From: Gnetum montanum
Taxonomy: Eukaryota > Streptophyta > Gnetopsida > Gnetales > Gnetaceae
Length of the DNA stretch: 20,022 nucleotides
Assembly (NCBI GenBank): GCA_015680685.1
Contig: MNCI01004501.1
Location: 1,026,541 to 1,046,562, forward strand
Direction of reading: 5' to 3'
Positions 9,825 to 18,002 of the stretch are shown here, piece after piece. Within the stretch, counting starts at the first letter, position 1; each line of letters starts with the position of its first letter. Both the position numbers and the translations under genes were made by a program. The notes beneath the pieces were generated by a model. That model saw only the letters and a list, made by a program, of their open reading frames with translations. It made no database searches and had not been told where the DNA came from.

Positions 9825-10663
9825 AAAAACATCTAAAATTATTACCCTATTATTAGTAGTTTTGATAAATAGTCTTGCTTTGTATTCCATGGTAGCCTTT
9901 TGTGTGTTGAAAGAAACATATGTTCTTTCTTTTCTTTTCCAAAGATAAGTTGGAATGACTTCCCATCTTGCTAGAGATACTTTAGCATCGCTATCTATTA
10001 GGGAATCTATGGGCTAGGATCTTATGCCATCTAATTTAATATAAAATGTACATATAGGTAAATAGTTTTCTTTTTTATTATTATTAATTATATTAACTGG
10101 CATGGCTTGTGTTTCTTCTTAATATTTTTATCTATGATAAATTTCTTCTAGCTTCTCTAGTTTAGCTATTCATTAGAGGCCCATTGTATGTATTTTCTTA
10201 GTTGTGTAATACATTGTGTTCTAAGGAAGATTCATCAAGAAGAGATACTTGTCCTTGGGATTGTTTGTCAATAGACATTTCAAATTTTTCCTCTTTTGCT
10301 TCTTTTGTTTCTAGGTCTATCTCCTCATCTTCTTCTAAAGGTTGTGAGTTAGGATACCTGTGCCATTTCCCTTCTATAGCATACCTTTGTTCATCTAGAT
10401 CCCATTTTTTATCTTTTATTCTTCTTTTAAGAGACATGATCTTATTGATTTCATCTATAGATTGTTTATCTAATTGATCTTGAAGATGTTGCAAGTGAGA
10501 TTTTATAATTCTGTATGTAGGATCATTTTCTATAGGATCTATTTAGCTATCAAAGGATCATTCCAAAGGTGTGGGATCTTATGGTGGTGGCTTTGTTCTT
10601 TGTGTATGATGCATGTTCATGTTGCAATAATAATAAGCGTAAGAATCAGTACTATGTTCATTC
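9825..10663 (-). pseudogene. Pararetrovirus copy A: linker and start of protease
   Basis: Second copy of the stretch seen at 13529-14372, close to 90% identical by eye. The best open part is 10494-10198: a lysine- and glutamate-rich, probably coiled-coil linker containing QPLEEDEEIDLE. Downstream (toward lower coordinates) is the protease start, IDSLIDSDAKVSLA at about 10010-9969. The family signature Asp-Ser/Thr-Gly has become Asp-Ser-Asp, and there is a TAG two codons before it. The copy is cut at 9825 by the 45-bp array, and at 10663 it changes abruptly to leader sequence. Confidence 0.8.
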
Positions 10664-10702
10664 CTACCAACTCTTTCTTAGATTGCTTTGAATGCCTAGA
10701 TC

Positions 10703-10714
10703 GCTCTGATTGCT
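10703..10714 (-). other. Possible decayed tRNA-Met primer-binding site of the pararetrovirus
   Basis: The minus strand reads AGCAATCAGAGC against the caulimovirid consensus TGGTATCAGAGC, with 9 of 12 bases matching including the TCAGAGC core. It lies about 190 bases downstream of the TATA box, in the presumed leader. The match is weak enough to arise by chance. Confidence 0.35.
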
Positions 10715-10900
10715 TTGATCACTCAATTTCTTTAAATCACTCAATGCCTCTCAGTCATAATAACAGAACATAATGAATTGGAATGAAAACATAGAGTTAT
10801 AGACTCAAGCACTTAAGGGATACTTGGAAGGAATGGTTGCAATGCACTATGAGAAGCTCTTGCAATTTCTCTTCCAATGCCTCTCAAGTGTTCTAGACTA

Positions 10901-10913
10901 CTCCTTTTATAGG
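10901..10913 (-). promoter_or_regulatory. TATA box of the pararetroviral pregenomic promoter
   Basis: The minus strand reads CCTATAAAAGGAG. It lies about 120 bases beyond the stop of the downstream ORF, the place where the full-length transcript promoter sits in caulimovirids. The leader from about 10875 to 10663 has no long open frame. An AATAAA for the 3' end is not obvious. Confidence 0.6.
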
Positions 10914-11034
10914 AGGTTCACAACACTATTGGTAGTGCATTTACACAACCACCAAAGTTACTTTACAAAAGCATATAGGATGTAGACTCACTATTACAGA
11001 GCATCTTACTATTCATGACACACTTTTAGTAAAA

Positions 11035-11898
11035 TTATGCATCACCAAGGGAATCATATCCTTTGTATGAATTGACATAGTCATCCTTTGGTGGACTCCA
11101 AGGGAAAGGAGAAGGAGGAGGTGTGAAGAAACCTAGTGGAGGTCCATCATAGAGGATATCAAGGATTTGATATCTCATACCATTGGCATGGGCTTGAGAA
11201 ATCCTCTGGTCAAGCATCTTTAGATTAAGTGTTTTCAGATTTTGAATGTCATGTTCCTGACAGTACTGTTCTATGTCATACTTGTTGTTGATGTAGATGT
11301 CTTGGTAGAATGCATAACCCCATGGGTTAGACCAGTTGATCCTTTGAATAATACAGGTTGTTAGATAATAGTATGGATTTTCACCGTAATGTAAAGTATA
11401 CCAGTCTCTTGCCTGAAGGTCACCATAGTAGAGGAAATCCCCATGATATTCATTACACCATATAAATAAATGCCTTGGATAAGTGGGAGCATAATATTGA
11501 GGGGTATGACCATATTTGTCCCACCACTACCAAAAGATGTTATTGGGATTCTTCCACTTATTGATTTTGATGCGGTATTGATGGAAAGGGCTAGGTTGAT
11601 ACAGAGGCCAATGTAGTAGGCTATCAATAGAGTAGGCATCCTCACCATCATGAGAAGGAGGATGTTAGTCTATATCAAATGAGGAAGCTGGGTTATGAGG
11701 AATCATGGGATGATAGGTTAGCTGCTTAATTCTTCCAGAATGATCTTCAAATCTAAAGAAGATCTAGAGACTTGTGAAGTCTGCACTATGTTGAATTCTA
11801 AAGGTTTCTTATTCCAGGGTTGGCATATAAATCTCATTTGCTCTACAAGATCTTAAATGAGTGGATGATCTAAGTAACCATCCTTCTTGGGTTAGCAT
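11035..11898 (-). pseudogene. Downstream viral ORF of unknown function, about 287 codons
   Basis: A single frame runs from ATG at 11898 to a stop at 11035 with four in-frame stops (TAA, TAG, TAA, TAG) but no frameshift over 864 bases, unlike the neighbouring RT. It begins 38 bases after the RNase H stop, so it was a separate cistron. The protein is rich in Tyr, Trp, His and Asn. It has a Tyr/Trp-rich centre (for example WCNEYHGDFLYYGDLQARDW) and a proline-rich C-terminal patch, FFTPPPSPFPWSPP. There is no membrane segment or known motif. By position it matches the unassigned second ORF of some endogenous caulimovirids, or the place of a translational transactivator; sequence alone does not decide. 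Four stops make this copy dead. Confidence 0.65.
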
Positions 11899-11935
11899 AT
11901 CTACAAAATTAAAATAACAAAATCCATTAGTAATC

Positions 11936-13354
11936 TCAACTAGAGAGTTGAAACTCTCTTGTTAAGAAATCTATGAGGCTCTTATGTTTTCCATCTATAT
12001 ACTCAGTAGTAAATTCAAAATTAGCAAGAAACAAGGTCCATCTAATTAATCTAGTATGTGCAACTTTATTTAAAGTTTTAGAGGATAGATACTTATCAAA
12101 ATGTTTTAAATCACTTCTAACCGTGAAATGCCGAGTTTGGACAAACAACCTGAATTTATCAATTCCTTTTACGATGGCTAGAAGTTGTTATGGGTACTAT
12201 GATATTTGAGTTGAGTAGTATTGAATTTGCCTAATACATACCTACATATCCTAACTACCTTATCCTTTTCTTCCTTGAGAGTGGCTCCTTAGAAATCTTG
12301 CAATGCGTCTATCTCTATGATTAAGTGTCCATCAGAGGGTACTTGTAATTGTGATAGATGGGAACATTCTTGTTTGATATGAGAGACAATTTGACTATGT
12401 TTTTGTGTCCAAGGAGAAGGATATTTTCCTAGCTATTCGTTAAGGAGTTTCCTATCTTTGGCTAGGTTTTTATAAAATCCAGAGATGTAATTGATGCATA
12501 GGAACCTATGAAGTTGTGTCTTGTTTGTTAGGTCATTAGGGAAAGCTTTGATAGATTCTAGGATGTGGTTTTGGAGTGCAACCAATCCTTGCCTAATTTC
12601 CAATCCTAAAAAATCTATTTTATCCTTAGTGATTTGCATTTTTTTGGTGATAAGACTAAGCCATTTTTATCAATGATATGGAAAAAGCTTTGTAGATGTT
12701 CTAAATGTTCTTGTGGATTTTTACTCATGATGAGAATATCATTGATATAAATCATAATAAAAGGATAAGAACTAAATATAAAGTCCATGCATTTTTGAAA
12801 TATGGATGAAGCTATTTTCAATCCAAATGGAAGGACAGTCCATTCATATAATCCACATGAATTGTAAAAGTTGTTTTCCACCTGTCCTAAGGTTGTAATT
12901 GAATCTACTAGAACCTAGATTTGAGATCAAATTTGGAATATACATGAGTATGTAATAATCTTTAAAACAAATCATATTTACTGGTAATTGGATGTTGTCT
13001 AGGTCTTAATATGTCATTTAATGACTTGTAGTTAACCACTAATCTTTTCTTTCCTTTTACTTGCTCTTCTCTTTTGTTGGCAAAGAAAGTAGCATAAGCA
13101 AACATGCTAGTGCTTGGCTGTATGAGCTTATTTTCTTTCAGAGTAGAAATTTCTTTGTCACATTCTTGTTTTAAAGAAGGGGGAATTACTATATGGTGTG
13201 ATTTTTCTTTGAGTTTGATGTTCTCATTTAAATTAATACAACACCAATGTTCCTCCTTACGTCTAAAGATTGTGGGATCTTCATTGGCTAGTATTAGGAG
13301 TTTAGTTTGTATGGCTTTAAATTGGCTTTTCATTTTTTCAATAGTGTTGAACAC
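11936..13354 (-). pseudogene. Pararetroviral reverse transcriptase and RNase H, degraded
   Basis: Read leftwards from 13354. An upstream RT block has KKRLVVNYKSLND at about 13040; KFDLKS (motif A with its Asp) is at about 12925 in another frame; LPFGLK is at about 12830; motif C at 12749-12732 reads YINDIL. The thumb/connection block is 12639-12433 (FLGLEIRQG). RNase H starts with IEIDA at about 12307 (first catalytic Asp kept, followed by a stop) and ends with EYIDGKHKSLIDFLTREF at about 11950. At least three frameshifts (near 12960-12890, 12640 and 12430-12150) and several stops are present. In motif C the first Asp of the YxDD pair is Asn, which alone would abolish polymerase activity. Confidence 0.88.
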
Positions 13355-13378
13355 CCATGTAGTGTTGTAGGGTGTTGG

Positions 13379-13730
13379 TTATTTCTTTGAGAGAAAACAA
13401 GCCTTGTAAGTACTTTTCCTATTAAAAGTATGTCTGCTTAGTAGGGCATAGTTAGAGCCTATCATGTAGGGTTCTAATTTGGCTAAGTTATCTATTCCTA
13501 TTAATAAGTCATAAGATTTTATTTTACAATGAAAAACATCTAACATTATTACCATATTATCAATAGTTTTGATAGGTAGTCTTGCTTTGTATTCCATGGG
13601 AACCTTTTGTGTGTTGAAAAAAACATATGTTCTTTCTTTTCTTTCCCAAAGATAAGTTGGAATGACTTCGCATCTTGCTAGAGATACTTCAACACTGCTA
13701 TCTATTAGGGCATCTATGGGGTAGATCTTA
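13379..13730 (-). pseudogene. Pararetroviral aspartic protease, degraded
   Basis: Retroviral-type protease that would cut the viral polyprotein. The frame runs from about 13730 to a stop at 13379-13381 and is in phase with the RT block that starts at 13354, so the two were one polyprotein. The active-site region reads IDALIDSSVEVSLA at 13717-13676: the family's Asp-Ser/Thr-Gly is Asp-Ser-Ser. The C-terminal part has DLLIGIDNLAKL at about 13510-13475, the usual Gly-rich flap-distal block. Relative to copy A there is one missing base just before the active site, giving a frameshift there. Confidence 0.78.
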
Positions 13731-13833
13731 TGCCATATATTTTAATATAAAATGTACATATAGGTAAAGAGGTTTCTTTATTATTATTATTAATTATATT
13801 AACTGGCATGGCTTGTGTTTCTTCTTAATATTT

Positions 13834-15570
13834 TTATCTATGATAAATTCCTTCTAGCTTCTCTAGTTTAGCTAGTTCATTAGAGGCCCATTGTATGTAT
13901 TTTCTTAGTTGTGTAATACATTGTGTTCTAAGGATAGATTCATCAAGAATAGATACTTGTGCTTGGGTTTGTTTGTCAACATATTTTTTTGATTTTTCCT
14001 CTTTTGCTTCTTTTATTTCTAAGTCTATCTCCTCATCTTCTTCTAAAGGTTGTGAGTCGGGGTACCTATGCCATTGCTCTTCTATAGCATATCTTTGTTT
14101 GTCTAGATCCCTTTGTTTATCATTTATTTTTCTTTTAAGAGACATGATTTTATTGATGTCATCTATAGATTTTTTATGTAATTAATCTTGAAGATGTTGT
14201 AATTGATATTTTATAATTTTGCATGTAGGATCATTTTCTATGGGATCCATTTGGCTATCAAAGGATCATTCCAAAGGTGTGGGATTTTCTAGTGGTGGTT
14301 TTGTTCTTTGTGTATGATGCATGTTCATGTTGCAATAATAATAAGTGTTAGAATCACTACTATGTTCATTCCCCCCAGAATAAAGAGAAGGATCAGTATC
14401 ACTAATTACAAAATCCAAGTGTTCATTGGATTCGATGAGGATGTCACTAGCTTCAACAGGAATAGCAGAGTCTTCAATAAATTCATAATGTTGTTATGAG
14501 AGGTTGTGATGTTCAATAAAATTAACACACCTATTATGTTTTTATTTGTTTGGATAGTTTCAAGTAAAATGGTTTCCTTGACAAACAAAACATTTCACTT
14601 GGCTTTTGGGTAACTTTTGCCTACGACGTTGGAACATACCTCAGAAGATATGTTGCAGTTGTTCAGTTGGTTTTCTATGTCATTGCCTTCATCTATATTA
14701 TTTTCTATATTTAAGATACCTATTTTTATGTTTTTTTTACAACAATGCTTTTCTTGCCAACTTGGTTTTAACCATTTGTGTTCGGGACAAATGGATGTGC
14801 AAAAATATTTTCTTAACTACTTATTAATTTGTTTTACTGTAGAATTGACACTAAGATCGTGACAGAGATCTCTATTGACCTCAGTGATGAGTTGGACAAT
14901 ATAAATAAAGCTAACATAATTTAAAGTCCTATTTGTGTATTTTAGTTCTTGTAAATATTTTTCTCCAAAAGGAGAAGGCATTGCTCCTATAAGATGTTTT
15001 GCAGATTTTTCATGAGTCAATTTTCCCCGATAGTGTTGTAACCTAGCATTGAAAAAACATTTTTCTACATGTTATAATATAATTATCTTTATGACTTATA
15101 AACTCTTTTGTAATGGAATTAATAAAAATCATAGAAGGGCTACTTAATAATTTTTCCTTTATATCAGTGTCTATTTGATTTCACCATCTTCTTAGATTTC
15201 TTGTAAAATTAAACACAACATTTTGAATAGCATGTTTCATTGATTTTTTGTGTAATACTACTTGTCTATCAATGAAGCCAGTAATTCTATCAATTACCTG
15301 CTATCTTTGTATAGTTGTGCAATTATCCATAGAGAACTTTGGTTCCCTTTCATTGAGTGGTCTAGCAAAGATAGCCTGATATTCTTGAGGATCCTATTGG
15401 TAAACCTCAAGATTTTCTAATATATTTTCTTCCTCAGAATCAAATTTACTTTCATAATTTGCAATCATGGATTGAGATTATTCATTAGCATTTATTTTTC
15501 CTTTACCCTATTGTTCTCTAGTGAATCTTGGATTATAGGCTTTGTGTTGGGATGTTGGTAAGTTTGTATT
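13834..15570 (-). pseudogene. Pararetroviral coat-protein region with degraded zinc knuckle and acidic linker
   Basis: Polyprotein frame read leftwards from about 15570 with scattered stops. From 15530 to 15060 it holds an Asp/Glu/Asn-rich stretch, then a helical coat-like block (for example DRITGFIDRQVV at about 15280). At 15020-14817 the reading shifts frame. A basic patch precedes a zinc knuckle at 14592-14554: CFVC and a His are kept, but the spacing is one residue short of CX2CX4HX4C, the last Cys is Tyr and a TGA lies inside. A linker follows that is acidic and then Lys/Glu-rich (14145-13834, QPLEEDEEIDLE). The beginning of the coat protein and the movement protein are missing at the right edge. 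Confidence 0.75.
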
Positions 15571-15576
15571 TGTTTG

Positions 15577-15774
15577 GATGGTGCCATTAGTATCCATGAG
15601 TAGCTAGAGAGGACCATTATTGATAGTGGCATAGGTATCCATGGAATGCTAGGGGAGGGGGAAGAAGGGCGAGGGGGTGGTGGGGGTGGGGGAGGGAAAG
15701 GGATTGTTATGGATAGTGCTGTTGGTGCCCACAGAGCACTGAATAGTGTCTGCGAGCACTATGGGTAGCCAAAA
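15577..15774 (+). repeat. 45-bp minisatellite, right half
   Basis: It resumes at base 19 of the unit (GATGGTGCCATTAG, 27 bases to 15603). A full 45-base unit follows at 15604-15648, then a unit starting CTAGGGGAG that is swollen by a G-rich insert, and a terminal stretch GTTATGGATAGTGCTG...AGAGCA. Phase and orientation continue the left half at 9824. The last bases grade into the integrase fragment. Confidence 0.85.
15652..15712 (+). repeat. G-rich tract able to form G-quadruplexes
   Basis: Over about 60 bases there are at least eight runs of three or more G with short spacers, inside a 45-bp unit. No other place in this AT-rich window resembles it. It may be replication-slippage expansion. 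Confidence 0.7.
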
Positions 15775-16484
15775 ATTATGGTGTATTATTTGGTAGTGGC
15801 AGAATTTTTAGCATTGAATGTGATTAATTTTTTACAAGATCAAATTCTAAGTTATTTTGGTCTACCTAAAGTGCTAGTATCCAATAATGGATTTGCTTTT
15901 CAATATGAAGAATTTATAACATGGGCATCAAAGAAATCCATGTTTCTATTTTCTTCTTAAAATTATTATCCTACATCAAAAATTAAATTGAGGGGAATCC
16001 AAGAAATTGGATTGATTATTTGTAATTTTCATTATGGACCGATCGTATTAGATTTAAAGAGGCTATTGGAACATCAGCTTATAACTTGATCTATCGACTA
16101 CCTGCAAAAGTTAGGAACAAGATTATAAGTTTGGCCTTTGATTTTGTGTAGAAGTATAGTGAGAAAATTGATAAAGATAGAACTTTCATGACCTTTCTTA
16201 TTAAAAGACAAGCCAAAATGGATAGAGCTAAGGATAATTTATTAAAGAATGCTTCTCAAGTTAAAAGATGGTTCAACAGAAAGGCCTTGAAAAAAACTTT
16301 TAAAATCAATAATCTTGTATTATTATGAAATGTGAAAAAGTGAAATAAATTTTTGGCAACATGGATGGATCTATTTTAGATTAAAAGATAATTATTAGAA
16401 GATACGTATAAGCTATCCATGTTAAGTGGGATGGAATTGCAGCTTTCGTATAATGTTTTACATATAAAACATTACATTGGGTAA
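15775..16484 (+). pseudogene. Ty3/gypsy integrase, C-terminal half, degraded
   Basis: Plus-strand integrase fragment, the enzyme that inserts retrotransposon DNA. The core reads VINFLQDQILSYFGLPKVLV then SNNG at about 15809-15891 (the catalytic-site Asp of the usual SDNG is Asn), and YYP at about 15965-15973. After a stop at 15958-15960 and a frameshift, the distal core reads NPRNWIDYL...SLWTDRIRFKEAIGTS...LIYRLPAKV (about 15998-16114). A long basic helix and KTFKINNLVLL follow (16297-16329), then a C-terminal GPY-like module ending LHIKHYIG with a stop at 16482-16484. It has four or more stops. Upstream pol is missing and is replaced by the 45-bp array. The lineage resembles Tat/Athila or chromovirus pol; undecided. 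Confidence 0.82.
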
Positions 16485-16499
16485 TTGCCCACAACTTAA

Positions 16500-16740
16500 A
16501 ATATTTATATAAAAACTAATAATATATACATGTATATAGAAATATAATGATAATAAAATAATGACAATAATAATAATAAGTATACATAATAGTAAGTAAC
16601 AAATTCTTATATGTAAGATTTAAAATATATATACATACTTATATAATATCTAATCATAATATGTGTGTATATCATATACATATGTTTAGGCATGTATATA
16701 TGGTATAATAAAATATGTATACATTAGAGTATTAGTTTAA
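16500..16740. repeat. AT-rich simple-sequence stretch
   Basis: Almost entirely A/T with runs of TATA, ATA and CATATA motifs (for example ATAATAATAATAA at about 16568). No coding signal. It probably separates the integrase from the following LTR-like unit. Confidence 0.65.
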
Positions 16741-16988
16741 ATATTAAACTTAGAGTGTTAGTTTAAAATTTAAATTCACATTATCATAAGTAATCATTAC
16801 TTATTATGTGTCTTAACTATATTAAGTATGAATGGAAGTTAAAGTAATCACATAGTGGGAAATCAAGTTAGACCATCACATAGTGGAAGTTAAAATTTAT
16901 TAACCATATGGTTATGGAAATTGAATAAGCTTTGCTTGAGTGGGAAAGTTGGTTATTCGAATGATGAAAATTTCAAATTTTCTTGCAC

Positions 16989-16997
16989 TATATAAAG
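16989..16997 (+). promoter_or_regulatory. TATA box of an LTR-like transcription unit
   Basis: TATATAAAG within CACTATATAAAGAG, followed about 30-70 bases later by purine-rich, leader-like sequence. With the poly(A) signal at 17723-17728 it brackets a unit of about 700 bases. It could be the U3-R of the 3' LTR of the integrase element, or an independent promoter. Confidence 0.5.
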
Positions 16998-17099
16998 AGT
17001 TGTGATTTTCGTGAAAACACAACGTCTTGCAACTCAACACTTGAGCAAGAAAGGCAAGAAAAGCATTCTAGTTTGAGGTAGAAAGTGAGCTTAAGAGAG

Positions 17100-17429
17100 A
17101 TGGTAGCAAGAAGGCCTTTTATTTCTTATGTGACTAGCTACTGTCTGAAGCATGTCGTGAGAGCCTTTTGCAAGGCAACTACTCATGGTGCATCATTTGA
17201 AAGTCCATTCTTACTTTGGCTTTCGAATGAATTTAGGTTTCTTATCGATAAACGCTCCATCCATTCGAATGTTTGGGGTAGTTTTCACCAATGTACCACT
17301 GAAGCTGAGCACCAAGAAGAGTCTAATCAAGATGATTCGTGGGGAGAGGCTTTCATGTCTCAAGACATAGAAGAAACTAGTTATGAAAAACCTAAAAAAT
17401 TAGTAGCCAAAGAGTTGGATGAGAAATAG
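17100..17429 (+). CDS. Hypothetical ORF of 109 residues, unrecognised
   Basis: First ATG after the TATA box, preceded by AGAGAG. The frame reads MVARRPFISYVTSY at the start and becomes strongly acidic and Lys-rich at the end (about residues 70-109: clusters of Glu, Gln and Asp, then YEKPKKLVAKELDEK). There is no signal peptide, membrane segment or family motif I recognise. Codon use is no different from its surroundings. It lies within what may be an LTR, so it may be a chance frame; the position downstream of a good TATA box is the only support. Confidence 0.3.
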   Translation: MVARRPFISYVTSYCLKHVVRAFCKATTHGASFESPFLLWLSNEFRFLIDKRSIHSNVWGSFHQCTTEAEHQEESNQDDSWGEAFMSQDIEETSYEKPKKLVAKELDEK

Positions 17430-17657
17430 ACAAAGATGGTTGTTGGGAACAATGGTGAAGTAGACCAAGTTGAAGCTTCAACTAGGCAAGAAGAAGGATG
17501 AAGAATAATCATCACCACAAAAATAGAATATGAGAGAATTAGCAACATGAGAAACCCTAAAATGGTTGCCACAATTATTCTTTTCCCTCCTACAGAATAG
17601 TTTGTATAAGGCTATGTTTGTACAATTTCCTAGCTTTATAGGGTTGAGATTTTTATA

Positions 17658-17680
17658 CCATCAAACCTTAAGTTTGATGG
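17658..17680. repeat. Perfect inverted repeat, 9-bp stem
   Basis: CCATCAAAC, then CTTAA, then GTTTGATGG: a perfect stem with a five-base loop, about 43 bases before the poly(A) signal. It could fold in the 3' end of the transcript. Confidence 0.6.
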
Positions 17681-17722
17681 AAATTTTCATAAAAAAATAT
17701 TTTTTGCTTTGTAAACATGATC

Positions 17723-17728
17723 AATAAA
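17723..17728 (+). promoter_or_regulatory. Poly(A) signal of the LTR-like unit
   Basis: AATAAA within GATCAATAAATCCC, followed by T-rich sequence. It is about 730 bases downstream of the TATA box. Confidence 0.45.
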
Positions 17729-17988
17729 TCCCTATTTTATTGATGGTTTAGTTGGTGTACATTGAGGAACTATCTTAAACATTTTAAGTCTTTAAGAAAT
17801 TTAAGAAAGGGAAAAGAAATGTTGTTACATTTTGACCATTTTTATGGAGAAGTGATGGTTCTTGGTAGACTTTAAAAAGTTGATAAAGTTATGAACATTA
17901 GTTTTACTATTAAATATATTTGAAGTTAGCTTGCCAAATACGAGGAAAATTTTTTGAAGATGATATTTTAATTAAAATATCAAAACAA

Positions 17989-18002
17989 TGTTGGGGGAGA
18001 AT
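17989..18002 (+). other. Polypurine-like tract, possible 3' LTR border
   Basis: TGTTGGGGGAGAAT resembles the G-run plus AGAAT that precedes the 3' LTR in many plant retrotransposons. An LTR start nearby is not certain (TATTGG, or TGTGAGG at 18014). No second copy is available for comparison. Confidence 0.35.

Larger units (their letters stand above)
9825..15576 (-). mobile_element. Endogenous caulimovirid (pararetrovirus), rearranged, inserted in the 45-bp array
   Basis: A 5.75-kb block with pararetroviral gene order on the minus strand: coat region, zinc knuckle, linker, aspartic protease, RT, RNase H, downstream ORF, TATA box, possible tRNA-Met primer site, then a second linker-protease copy. 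No integrase or LTRs are seen inside, as expected for Caulimoviridae. The block starts and stops inside one 45-bp unit. The region from protease into linker occurs twice in direct orientation (9822-10663 and 13529-14372), resembling the terminal redundancy of a concatemer. The movement-protein and N-terminal coat regions are absent. Stops and frameshifts throughout make it inactive. The genus is not determined. Confidence 0.85.

Noticed and set aside
9561-9836. Open frame across the 45-bp repeat as a repeat protein gene
   Set aside because: The 45-base unit is a multiple of three, so the frame stays open automatically. No known domain, no convincing start, and the frame ends inside viral DNA.
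10202-10773. Plus-strand Ser-rich and Phe/Leu-rich open frames
   Set aside because: Antisense to the linker of viral copy A and to the leader; the Ser-rich reading mirrors the acidic linker.
11361-11651. Hydrophobic minus-strand frame as a membrane protein
   Set aside because: It is a shifted frame of the downstream viral ORF. The neighbouring frame is continuous with both flanks from 11898 to 11035.
13104-13370. Plus-strand open frame with a hydrophobic translation
   Set aside because: It is antisense to the pararetroviral RT.
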